Source of the DNA: an uncultured Mycolicibacterium sp.
GTDB lineage: Bacteria; Actinomycetota; Actinomycetes; Mycobacteriales; Mycobacteriaceae
DNA length: 30,697 bases
Direction: 5' to 3'
NCBI RefSeq assembly: GCF_937941905.1
Contig: NZ_CALDGS010000016.1
Location: forward strand, 1-30,697
Part shown: in pieces, positions 15,389 through 21,939 of the stretch
Position numbering within the stretch: the stretch's first letter is position 1
Layout: each line of letters starts with the position of its first letter
Notes under the pieces: model-generated
What the model saw: only the letters and a program-made list of their open reading frames with translations
The model's database searches: none
Told to the model about the DNA's origin: nothing
Made by a program: the position numbers and the translations under genes

Positions 15389-15802
15389 TCAGTCCCCGGC
15401 CGGTTCGTAGCGCAGCAGCGTGATGTCGTGTTCGGGGTGGTCGCAGAACACCGGCCGCACCCGCATCCCCACCCGCACCTGCTCGGGGGCGACGTTGACC
15501 AGTTCGGTGGAGAACCGCGGTCCCTCGTCCCACTGCACGATCGCGAGCAGCTGCGGCACCGCGTCGGCGAAGTGCGGGCTCACCGGGCGGCGGGCCACCG
15601 TGTACGAGTACAGCGTGCCCATCCCGGAGATCTCCCGCCATTGCAGGTCGTCGGCCAGGGTGCGCGGCGCCCGCACCCGCGGGTAGAACACGTAGGACCC
15701 GGTCGACGGCGAGTACTGGATGAGGATCCGGTGCTCGCGCAACGCATTCCAGAACGGTGCGGTGGTCGGGGTGGGCACCGGCATCGGGCGTTCGAAGCTC
15801 AT
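15389..15802 (-). CDS. DUF35 OB-fold protein lacking the zinc-ribbon cysteines
   Basis: Protein of 137 residues with the DUF35 layout: an N-terminal helix (TAPFWNALREHR), a ribbon-like hairpin, then an OB-fold (GTLYSYTVARRPVSP, LLAIVQWDEGPRFSTELVN, VRVGMRVRPVF). The usual CxxC pairs of the zinc ribbon are absent: the first knuckle reads YSPSTG (30-35) and the only Cys is near the C-terminus. DUF35 proteins pair with thiolase-fold proteins, as in the ChsH2-Ltp2 steroid side-chain aldolase. Here the partner gene ends one base before this ATG (TGA-G-ATG), so the two products are probably made together and form a complex. Confidence 0.88.
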   Translation of the reverse strand: MSFERPMPVPTPTTAPFWNALREHRILIQYSPSTGSYVFYPRVRAPRTLADDLQWREISGMGTLYSYTVARRPVSPHFADAVPQLLAIVQWDEGPRFSTELVNVAPEQVRVGMRVRPVFCDHPEHDITLLRYEPAGD

Positions 15803-15803
15803 C

Positions 15804-17012
15804 TCAGTCTCCCTGAAGCACCAGCGCGGTCTGTTCGGACAGGATGCCCCCGTTGCCGGTGACGAAGGCGCGGTTGCAGTCGGGCACCTGGGCCGCCCCG
15901 GCTCGACCCATGATCTGGCGGGCGGCGTCGCACACGTGGTGCATCCCGCCGGCCGTGCCGGCCTGCCCGTAGCCGAGCTGGCCGCCGGCGGTGTTGAGCG
16001 GGAAGTCGCCGCGGAAGGTCAGGTCGTGGTCGGCGACGAACGCCATCCCCTTGCCCTTCTCGCAGAACCCGGCGTCCTCCAACGACAGCAGCACGGTGAT
16101 CGTGTAGCAGTCGTAGATCGACACCATGTCCATCTCGTCGCGGGCCAGCCCGGACATGCCGAACGCGGTCTCGGCGGCCCGGGTCAGCGGGGTCTGCAGT
16201 AGGTTCTCGGCGTAGGTCGGGGTCTTGAACGGCACGTGCTCGCCGAAGCCCTTGATCCACACCGGCCGGTTGCGGGATCTGGCCGCCATCTCGGCGCTCG
16301 CCACCACCACCGCGGCGCCGCCCACACACGGCATGACGATCTCCAGTATGTGCAACGGGTCGGCGATGACCGGGCTGGCCAGCACGTCCTCGACGGTCAG
16401 CGGGGTGTCGTGCCAGATCGCCCCCGGGGTGTGGTTGGCGTTGACCCGCTGGTCGACGACGATCTTGGCCATCGCCCGCTCGTCGTAGCCGTACTCGTAG
16501 GCGTAGCGCTGCGCCACCTGCCCGTACGGGCCGTTCTGGCCGAGATTGCCGTAGGGGATCTCGAACTCGGCCTGCGGCGAGCCGTACTGGTTGCTCGAGG
16601 CGCCGAAGTACACCGCGTCGGTCAACAGCGGCGGCTTCTGCTCGGAGACGGGGGTGATGTAGTGCGCGGGCAGTGCGCACACCACCACGTCGCAGATGCC
16701 CAGTTCGATCGCGGCGGCGGCGCGCCACACCATACCGGCCGCGCTGGCCCCGCCCAGATCGATCAGCTCGGCGAAATTCGCACGCACACCGAGGTATTCG
16801 ACCACCGTGGAGGGCACGAACAGCTGGGACTCGGACAGGTGCGAGGTGATGATGCCGTCCACCGACTCGGCGGGCAGGCCGGCGTCGTCGAGCGCGGCGG
16901 CCGCCAGTTGGGCCCACTGCTCGAGCAGGAATGTCTGCGGCCGCGCCTTGCTCAGTTTCTCGGTGGGCAGTTCGACGAAGCCGACGATCGCGGCCTCACC
17001 ACGTAACCCCAT
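15804..17012 (-). CDS. Thiolase-fold lipid-transfer/aldolase-like protein (Ltp group)
   Basis: Protein of 402 residues with the SCP2-thiolase/Ltp layout: ALDDAGLPAESVDGIITSHL near 40-60, GGASAAGMVWRAAAAIELG near 87-105, MDMVSIYDCYTITVLLSLED near 290, and GGQLGYGQAGTAGGMHHVC plus VTGNGGILSEQTALVL at the end. The segment that holds the nucleophilic Cys in true thiolases reads GGASAAG, without Cys. Thiolytic condensation is therefore unlikely, and a retro-aldolase or related C-C lyase is more plausible, as for Ltp2. ATG at 17012 follows AAAGGAA. It sits 21 bases after the epimerase gene and one base before the DUF35 gene, as part of a four-gene run. Confidence 0.88.
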   Translation of the reverse strand: MGLRGEAAIVGFVELPTEKLSKARPQTFLLEQWAQLAAAALDDAGLPAESVDGIITSHLSESQLFVPSTVVEYLGVRANFAELIDLGGASAAGMVWRAAAAIELGICDVVVCALPAHYITPVSEQKPPLLTDAVYFGASSNQYGSPQAEFEIPYGNLGQNGPYGQVAQRYAYEYGYDERAMAKIVVDQRVNANHTPGAIWHDTPLTVEDVLASPVIADPLHILEIVMPCVGGAAVVVASAEMAARSRNRPVWIKGFGEHVPFKTPTYAENLLQTPLTRAAETAFGMSGLARDEMDMVSIYDCYTITVLLSLEDAGFCEKGKGMAFVADHDLTFRGDFPLNTAGGQLGYGQAGTAGGMHHVCDAARQIMGRAGAAQVPDCNRAFVTGNGGILSEQTALVLQGD

Positions 17013-17033
17013 GTGCTGCGGTTCCTTTCGTCG

Positions 17034-18032
17034 TCAGGTGGTGGCGGTGCGGCGGGACTGCGCGGCGAAGAAGCGGGCCGCCTCGGCGATCGCCTCCGGG
17101 GTGGGCCGGGGCCGCCAGCCCAGCTCGCGCACCGCCTTGCTGTGGTCCATCGGCGACATGATGTGCATCAGCCGCACGGTCAGCGGGCTGAGCCGGGTGT
17201 CGCGGCCGCGCAGCCGGGCCACCGCCGCGCTCACCGCGCCGGCGGCCGCCATCAGCCCGATCGGCACGCCGCGTCGCGGTGGTGGGACCCCGACCGCCGC
17301 GCAGGCGACCCGGTAGATCTCCCGCGCCGACATGAACCGTTCGGCGACGATGTAGCGTTCCCCGACCCGGCCGCGCTCGCCGGCCAGGACCAGCGCCGCG
17401 GCGGCGTCGGCCACGCCGACCACCTCGGCGGCCGCCCCGTCGATGTAGAACGGCAGCCGACCACGCACCGCCGCGGCCACCAGCCCGCCGTGCGGGGTGG
17501 GCAGCCAGTCGCCGGGCCCGTAGGTGTTGGCCACACACATCGCCACCCCGGGCAGCCGGCCCGCGCGACTGCGCTCGAGCACCAGCTCCTCGGCGGCCAC
17601 CCGGGTGCGCACGTACTCGCCGGCGCGGTGCAGCCAGTTGTGCCGGGTCTCCTCGGTGGCCGGGCCGTCGGCGCTGCGGCCGATGGTGGCGATCGAGCTG
17701 GTGAACACGAAGCGGCGCAGCCCGGCCGTCTCGGCGACGTCGAGGACCCGGCGCAGCCCCTCGACATTGGTGCGCCACAGCGGCGCCGGGTCGCGCAGCC
17801 AGGCCCGGGCGTCGACGACGCAGTAGTACACCTCGTCGCAGCCGGCCATCGCCGCGCGCACCGCCTCGGCGTCGAAGATGTCGCCGTAGTGGCGCTGCAC
17901 GTCGAGGCCCTCGATCCCCCGGGTGGAACTGGTCGGGCGCAGCAGCACCCGGACCTCGTCGCCGCGCTGCACGAGCAGCCGGGTGACGTGCGAGCCGAGG
18001 AAGCCGCTCGCGCCCATCACCAGCTTCGGCAT
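17034..18032 (-). CDS. NAD(P)-dependent epimerase/dehydratase (DFR-like extended SDR)
   Basis: Extended SDR of 332 residues with GASGFLGSHVTR at 7-18 (Rossmann Gly motif), FTSSIATIG near 111-119 (Ser/Thr site), and CVANTYGPGDWLPTPHGGLV near 195. The catalytic YxxxK is YVRTR (Tyr141, Arg145), so Lys is replaced by Arg. Similar mycobacterial proteins, as I recall them, also have Arg here, so this looks like a subfamily trait. It likely reduces or oxidises a beta-hydroxy/keto group of a lipid or steroid-like substrate. ATG at 18032 has GGAGGG three bases upstream; the longer frame overlaps the permease gene and is rejected. Co-directional with the permease (23-base gap) and thiolase (21-base gap) genes. 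Confidence 0.88.
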   Translation of the reverse strand: MPKLVMGASGFLGSHVTRLLVQRGDEVRVLLRPTSSTRGIEGLDVQRHYGDIFDAEAVRAAMAGCDEVYYCVVDARAWLRDPAPLWRTNVEGLRRVLDVAETAGLRRFVFTSSIATIGRSADGPATEETRHNWLHRAGEYVRTRVAAEELVLERSRAGRLPGVAMCVANTYGPGDWLPTPHGGLVAAAVRGRLPFYIDGAAAEVVGVADAAAALVLAGERGRVGERYIVAERFMSAREIYRVACAAVGVPPPRRGVPIGLMAAAGAVSAAVARLRGRDTRLSPLTVRLMHIMSPMDHSKAVRELGWRPRPTPEAIAEAARFFAAQSRRTATT

Positions 18033-18055
18033 CGTCCCTCCATCCACACGAGCGC

Positions 18056-19468
18056 TCAGCCCCCGATGAGCGACTCCAGCCAGTCGCGGGCGAAGTAGAG
18101 CAGGAACCCGAAGGCCACCACCCATAGCAGCGGGCTGATCTCGCGGGCCTTGCCCACCGCCGAGCGGACGATCACCCAGGAGATGAACCCGACGCCGATG
18201 CCGTTGGCGATCGAGTACGAGAACGGCATGGTCACCACGGTGAGGACGACCGGAAGCGCCACCGAGAAGTCGGTGAGGTCGATGTGGCGCAGCTGCGAGC
18301 CCATCATCACGCCGACCACCACCAGCGCGGCGGCGGCCACCTCGGTGGGCACGATCGAGGCCAGCGGGGTGATGAACATCGCCGCCAGGAACAGCGCCCC
18401 GGTGACCAGGTTGGCCAGGCCGGTGCGCGCGCCCTCCTCGATGCCGGCGCCGGACTCGATGAACACCGTGTTCGACGAGGCCGAGACCGCGCCGCCGACC
18501 ACCGCGCCGGTGCCCTCGACGACCAGCGCGGACTTCAGCCGCGGGAAGTTGCCCTGCTCGTCGGCCAGCCCGGCCTCCCGGGACAGCCCGGTGAAGGTGC
18601 CGACCGCGTCGAAGAAGTTGGCGAACACGATGGTGAACAGCAGCATCGTCGCGGCGATCGCGCCGATGCGCCCGAAGCTGCCGAAGTCGAACGCGCCGAC
18701 CAGTGCGAAGTCGGGCAGGGCGAACGGGGAGCCGGTCAGCGTGGGCACCGACAGGCTCCAGCCGCCGGGGCGCTCGGTGGCCGGGCCGAGATGCCAGATC
18801 GCCTCGACGATCACCGCGACGACGGTGCCGCTGATCAGGCCGATGAGGATGCCGCCCTTGACCCGCTTGGCGACCAGGATCGCGGTGAGCAGCAGGGTGA
18901 GGACGAAGATCAGGGTGGGCACCGAGGCGATCGAGCCGGCGCCGCCGGCACCCAGCCCCACCGGCGGCGAGGCCAGCCGGGTCGAGCCGATGAACCCGGC
19001 GTCGACCAGGCCGATGAACAGGATGAACAGCCCGATGCCGGCGGTGATGGCGATCTTGAGCTGCATCGGGACGGCGTCGAAGATGAGCCGGCGCAGCCCG
19101 GTCACCGCCAGCAGCACGATGATCAGGCCGTTGATGACCACCAGGCCCATGGCCTCCGGCCAGGTGAGCTGGCCGACCACGGTGGTGGCGAGGAAGGAGT
19201 TGATGCCCAGGCCGGCGGCGAACGCGAACGGCATCCGGGCGATCACCCCGAACACCACCGTCATCAGGCCGGCCGCCAGCGAGGTGGCCGCCGAGACCTG
19301 CGCGAAGTCCAGTCGGTTGCCGACGGCGTCCTCGGATCCCGACAGGATGATGGGGTTCAGCACGATGATGTAGGCCATCGCGATGAACGTCACGACGCCG
19401 CCGCGCACCTCCGCGGCGATCGTCGACCCCCGGGCCGAGATCTCGAAGAAGCGGTCAAGTCGATTCAT
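18056..19468 (-). CDS. NCS2-family (AzgA-type) guanine/hypoxanthine permease
   Basis: Inner-membrane permease of 470 residues with a 12 to 14-span hydrophobic pattern. Family motifs are FITMAY-like FIAMAYIIVLNP near 28-39, FAFAAGLGINSFLA near 80, GLFILFIGLVDAGF in the middle, and EGTGAVVGGAVSASSNTVFIESGAGIEEGARTG near 310-340 (only part matters: the SSNTVFIES core). It should import purine bases by proton symport. The first residues (MNRLDRFFEISARGST) match the AzgA group. ATG at 19468. A TAGGGT -10 element lies 8 bases upstream and abuts a long hairpin. It heads a tightly spaced run ending with the DUF35 gene. Confidence 0.9.
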   Translation of the reverse strand: MNRLDRFFEISARGSTIAAEVRGGVVTFIAMAYIIVLNPIILSGSEDAVGNRLDFAQVSAATSLAAGLMTVVFGVIARMPFAFAAGLGINSFLATTVVGQLTWPEAMGLVVINGLIIVLLAVTGLRRLIFDAVPMQLKIAITAGIGLFILFIGLVDAGFIGSTRLASPPVGLGAGGAGSIASVPTLIFVLTLLLTAILVAKRVKGGILIGLISGTVVAVIVEAIWHLGPATERPGGWSLSVPTLTGSPFALPDFALVGAFDFGSFGRIGAIAATMLLFTIVFANFFDAVGTFTGLSREAGLADEQGNFPRLKSALVVEGTGAVVGGAVSASSNTVFIESGAGIEEGARTGLANLVTGALFLAAMFITPLASIVPTEVAAAALVVVGVMMGSQLRHIDLTDFSVALPVVLTVVTMPFSYSIANGIGVGFISWVIVRSAVGKAREISPLLWVVAFGFLLYFARDWLESLIGG

Positions 19469-19476
19469 GACACAGA

Positions 19477-19482
19477 ACCCTA
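19477..19482 (-). promoter_or_regulatory. Putative leaderless -10 element of the NCS2 permease gene
   Basis: TAGGGT fits TANNNT, 8 bases before the ATG at 19468, within the 10-base palindrome ACCCTAGGGT (19477-19486). Confidence 0.38.
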
Positions 19483-19547
19483 GGGTCCGCGGCCGCCCCG
19501 CGCGCCGCAGGTGCGGCGGCGCGCCGGGGTTCGGTGCCGCGGACCCT
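19482..19547 (-). terminator. Long GC-rich hairpin between DUF4193 and the permease gene
   Basis: AGGGTCCGCGGC at 19482-19493 and GCCGCGGACCCT at 19536-19547 form a perfect 12-bp stem. The interior has a second, imperfect stem around CCGC-AGGT-GCGG (19505-19518) with GC-rich extensions on both sides. It follows DUF4193 in the direction of transcription and ends at the permease -10 element. It may terminate DUF4193 transcription or control the permease promoter. There is no T-tract, which is common for actinobacterial terminators. Confidence 0.5.
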
Positions 19548-19565
19548 GGTTCGTGTCGGTGGGGT

Positions 19566-19612
19566 CCCGGGATCCGGTCCCGGGATGAGGCCCGGGATCT
19601 GGGCCCCGGGAT
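19566..19612. repeat. Four CCCGGGAT direct repeats at 12-14 base intervals
   Basis: CCCGGGAT occurs at 19566-19573, 19579-19586, 19591-19598 and 19605-19612, separated by 4 to 6 bases. Each contains the palindrome CCCGGG. The last copy touches the DUF4193 stop codon. A cluster of binding sites or a replication-slippage repeat are both possible. Confidence 0.75.
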
Positions 19613-19906
19613 CTAGGCGCAGTCCTCGCAGATCTGCTCGCCGCCGGCGTCCTTGGCCATCCGGCTGCGGTGGAACACGAGGAAGCAGCGCGAGCAGGTG
19701 AACTCGTCGGCCTGCTTCGGGATCACCCGGACGGTCAGTTCCTCGCCGGACAGGTCCGCACCGGGCAGTTCGATCGAGTCGACCGGCTCGGTGTCGTCGT
19801 CGAGCACCGCCGTGCGGGTGTCGACCCGGCGGACCGGGAGTTCGTCGAGCGCATCGGATTCGAGATCGTCGACCTTCCGTCGGGGTGCGTCGTAATCAAC
19901 ACTCAT
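19613..19906 (-). CDS. DUF4193 small putative zinc-binding protein
   Basis: Acidic protein of 97 residues with two cysteine pairs, Cys71-x2-Cys74 and Cys93-x2-Cys96. They probably form one zinc site at the C-terminus (CSRCFLVFHRSRM and CEDCA). The N-terminal half is low-complexity and Asp-rich. This matches the actinobacterial DUF4193 family, whose function is unknown. The zinc-ribbon shape suggests contact with nucleic acid or the transcription machinery, but this is inference. The ATG at 19906 has GAGG (within AAGAGGC) about six bases upstream; the longer frame is Arg/Lys-rich noise. A hairpin at 20035-20061 separates it from the STAS gene upstream. Confidence 0.88.
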   Translation of the reverse strand: MSVDYDAPRRKVDDLESDALDELPVRRVDTRTAVLDDDTEPVDSIELPGADLSGEELTVRVIPKQADEFTCSRCFLVFHRSRMAKDAGGEQICEDCA

Positions 19907-20034
19907 GATGCTGCCTCTTGGTCGCTTACGTTCTGTCTTCGCACAGCAGTCAACGGACGCTGATCGCCCCTTGTTCCCGCGTCGCGCCCGGGTCAAACCT
20001 GCCGTTGCGAACATCAATGATCGGGTATGCGCGA

Positions 20035-20061
20035 AGGGGACGCCCCATCGGGACGTCCCCT
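20035..20061 (-). terminator. Hairpin downstream of the STAS/micro-ORF unit
   Basis: AGGGGACG at 20035-20042 and CGTCCCCT at 20054-20061 form a perfect 8-bp stem. The 11-base loop can itself pair CCC with GGG. It follows the micro-ORF stop by about 20 bases and precedes DUF4193. No T-tract. Confidence 0.5.
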
Positions 20062-20080
20062 CGTTCGAACGTGTCGCGCG

Positions 20081-20149
20081 TCACGCCGGCCGGTGTGCCG
20101 ACCTGCGCCGTCTGAGCAGGTACGAGAGCCAACGAACATCGAGGTACAC
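20081..20149 (-). CDS. 22-residue basic micro-ORF coupled to the STAS gene
   Basis: GTG at 20149, TGA at 20081-20083. The peptide starts VYLDVRWLSYLLRRRR and ends SAHRPA: a hydrophobic/aromatic first half, four consecutive Arg, and a short polar tail. A strong AGGAG (20156-20160) lies exactly six bases before the GTG and overlaps the STAS stop codon, the layout of translational coupling. A hairpin follows 20 bases after its stop. I do not recognise the peptide. It could bind membrane or RNA, or serve only to keep ribosomes translating past the STAS stop; it could also be a fortuitous frame. Confidence 0.45.
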   Translation of the reverse strand: MYLDVRWLSYLLRRRRSAHRPA

Positions 20150-20158
20150 GGCGGTCTC

Positions 20159-20581
20159 CTAGGCGGTCTTGGTGAGCAGCGGCAGGATCCGCTTGCGCTC
20201 GGAATTGACATCGGCGAAGTAGTGCAGCGCCTCGTGCACGGAGCCGGCGACCGGGAAGTCGGCGCGGTCGCCGAGCCCGGCCAGCACCCGGCTCACCGCC
20301 GGGCTGGGCACGATGCACCAGTCGATGTCGGCGTTGCGGCAGGCCTCGGCGAGCGCGTGCAGCAGCCAGACGCTCTGGGTGGCGAAACCCTCGACACCTG
20401 TCAGGTCCACCACGAGCGGCTTCTCCGGCAGGGCGAACCGTTTCACGTGTTCGGTCAGCGGGCCCAGATTCCGGTCGTCGACGGTGCCGCTGACCGTGAC
20501 GATCATCGCCAGGTGGCGACACTGGGCACGGGCCGTGACACCGGCAACGCTGAACCCGGGGTTGGTCACGGAGATTGCCAT
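20159..20581 (-). CDS. STAS-domain protein (anti-anti-sigma-like)
   Basis: Protein of 140 residues with a STAS-type fold pattern: VTVSGTVDDRNLGPLTEHV, then PLVVDLTGVEGFATQSVWLLHALAE, then a final strand with WCIVPSPAVSRVLAGLG. Canonical SpoIIAA-like proteins have D-S-S/T-G at the phosphorylation loop. Here the loop reads GFATQSV, so regulation by phosphorylation is uncertain. It may bind an anti-sigma factor or a small molecule; no sigma-factor gene is in the window. Two ATGs exist (20587, 20581). AAAGGAG at 20588-20594 abuts the first and lies six bases before the second, so 20581 is the better start. A micro-ORF is coupled to its 3' end. Confidence 0.82.
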   Translation of the reverse strand: MAISVTNPGFSVAGVTARAQCRHLAMIVTVSGTVDDRNLGPLTEHVKRFALPEKPLVVDLTGVEGFATQSVWLLHALAEACRNADIDWCIVPSPAVSRVLAGLGDRADFPVAGSVHEALHYFADVNSERKRILPLLTKTA

Positions 20582-20687
20582 GAACATCTCCTTTCGCCGG
20601 TTCGCTCCATAACGCTTCAGTCACAAAGCTAGGGCGGCAATCTAAGGCGGTCGGGAGTAGCGATTGAGGCTTCGGTAAGAATCTGCG

Positions 20688-21881
20688 TCAATTCCGCGGG
20701 CGCCGCCCCGGACGGCGCCACGGGTCGTAGTCGGTGATGAGCGGCTCCTGTTGCGGCCGTAGGGCTTCCGGCACGTGCTGCAGGTTGATCCGGACCCGGT
20801 ACCACAGCGAGCTCGGCCCCCGCATGCCGTCGACCAGGACGTCGGCCGGGGCCAGCCGCGCGGCGGCGGCCGGGTGCCGCCGCCGCCAGTTCTCCAGCGC
20901 GGCCAGCGCCTCCGGGCGGGTGCGGGTGCGGGCGACCTCGATCAGCGGCGGCCGCTCGGCGGCCCGCTCGGCGGGGCCGAGCCGCTCGGCCAGCTCCAGC
21001 AGCGGCTGCAGCGAGCCGGGCCGGTCGGCCATGCCCTCCCAGGGGTCGCCAAGTGCGGAAAACCGCTGCGGCACCGTGGCGATGGTGAACGCGGCCGGGT
21101 CGGCGTCGTCGACCTCGTCCCAGCGCAGCGGGGTCGACACCCGGGCGTCCGGCACGGCGCGCACCGAGTACGCCGACGCCATGGTGCGGTCCTTGGCGTT
21201 CTGGTTGAAGTCGACGAACACCCCGTGGCGCTCCTCCTTGTGCCACCGGGCCGTCGCCGCCTGCGGGGCACGCCGCGCCACCTCCCGGGCCACCGCCTCG
21301 GCGGCCCGTCGCACCGCGGTGAACGGCCAGTGCGGCTCGATGGCCGCGTAGACGTGGAACCCGCGCGAGCCGGAGGTCTTCGGCCACCCGGTCAGGCCGT
21401 GGTCGGCCAGCACGGCGCGCACCACGTGGGCCACCTCGACGACCTGGCGCCAGGGCACCCCGGGCATCGGGTCGAGGTCGATGCGCAGCTCGTCGGGGTG
21501 GTCGAGGTCGTCGGCCCGCACCGGGTGCGGGTTGAGGTCCACGCAGCCCAGGTTCACCGCCCACACCAGCCCGGCGGCGTCGCTCACGACGGCCTCGGCG
21601 GCCGAGGTGCCGGAGGCGTAGCGCAGCTCGGCCACGGTCACGAAGTCCGGGCGCCGGGCCGGCGCCCGTTTCTGGAACACCGCCTCCTGCTCGACGCCCC
21701 GGACGAACCGCCTGAGGATCATCGGCCGGTGTGCGACCCCGCGCAGCGCCCCGTCGGCGACGGCGAGGTAGTAGTGCACCAGGTCGAGCTTGGTCACCCC
21801 GATCGCACCGAACACCACCCGGTCCGGATGGGTGACGGTCACGGCGTGGCCCGCGACCTCGAGCGTCAGCGGAGCCGCCAT
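20688..21881 (-). CDS. LigD-type polymerase/primase-domain protein (Rv0269c homologue)
   Basis: Protein of 397 residues, a stand-alone archaeo-eukaryotic primase-like polymerase of the LigD POL family. Catalytic metal-binding Asp135 and Asp137 are in RIDLDPMPG, the nucleotide-contact motif SGSRGFH is at 170-176, and a third acidic residue, Asp224, is in VFVDFNQNAKDR. RPMILRRFVRGVEQEAVFQK near 52-71 is also typical. Such proteins (PolD2 in M. smegmatis) add nucleotides or ribonucleotides and fill gaps in DNA repair. No ligase or nuclease domain is attached. TAGCAT six bases before the ATG suggests leaderless transcription. Divergent from fadD2, as Rv0269c and Rv0270 are in M. tuberculosis. Confidence 0.93.
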   Translation of the reverse strand: MAAPLTLEVAGHAVTVTHPDRVVFGAIGVTKLDLVHYYLAVADGALRGVAHRPMILRRFVRGVEQEAVFQKRAPARRPDFVTVAELRYASGTSAAEAVVSDAAGLVWAVNLGCVDLNPHPVRADDLDHPDELRIDLDPMPGVPWRQVVEVAHVVRAVLADHGLTGWPKTSGSRGFHVYAAIEPHWPFTAVRRAAEAVAREVARRAPQAATARWHKEERHGVFVDFNQNAKDRTMASAYSVRAVPDARVSTPLRWDEVDDADPAAFTIATVPQRFSALGDPWEGMADRPGSLQPLLELAERLGPAERAAERPPLIEVARTRTRPEALAALENWRRRHPAAAARLAPADVLVDGMRGPSSLWYRVRINLQHVPEALRPQQEPLITDYDPWRRPGRRPRN

Positions 21882-21887
21882 GTGGTC

Positions 21888-21893
21888 ATGCTA
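21888..21893 (-). promoter_or_regulatory. Putative leaderless -10 element of the polymerase gene
   Basis: TAGCAT fits TANNNT and ends six bases before the ATG at 21881. Confidence 0.45.
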
Positions 21894-21927
21894 GAGACCG
21901 GCGCGCCGAATTGAGACCCAGCACACA

Positions 21928-21933
21928 TATGGT
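21928..21933 (+). promoter_or_regulatory. Putative leaderless -10 element of fadD2
   Basis: TATGGT fits TANNNT and ends six bases before the GTG at 21940. Confidence 0.45.
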
Positions 21934-21939
21934 GGGGGT

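Noticed and set aside
20023..20028. GGGTAT on the plus strand, like a SigF/SigB -10, with GTTG 15 bases upstream
   Set aside because: No plus-strand gene starts downstream; the region is a leader/terminator area of minus-strand genes, and GTTG is an imperfect -35.
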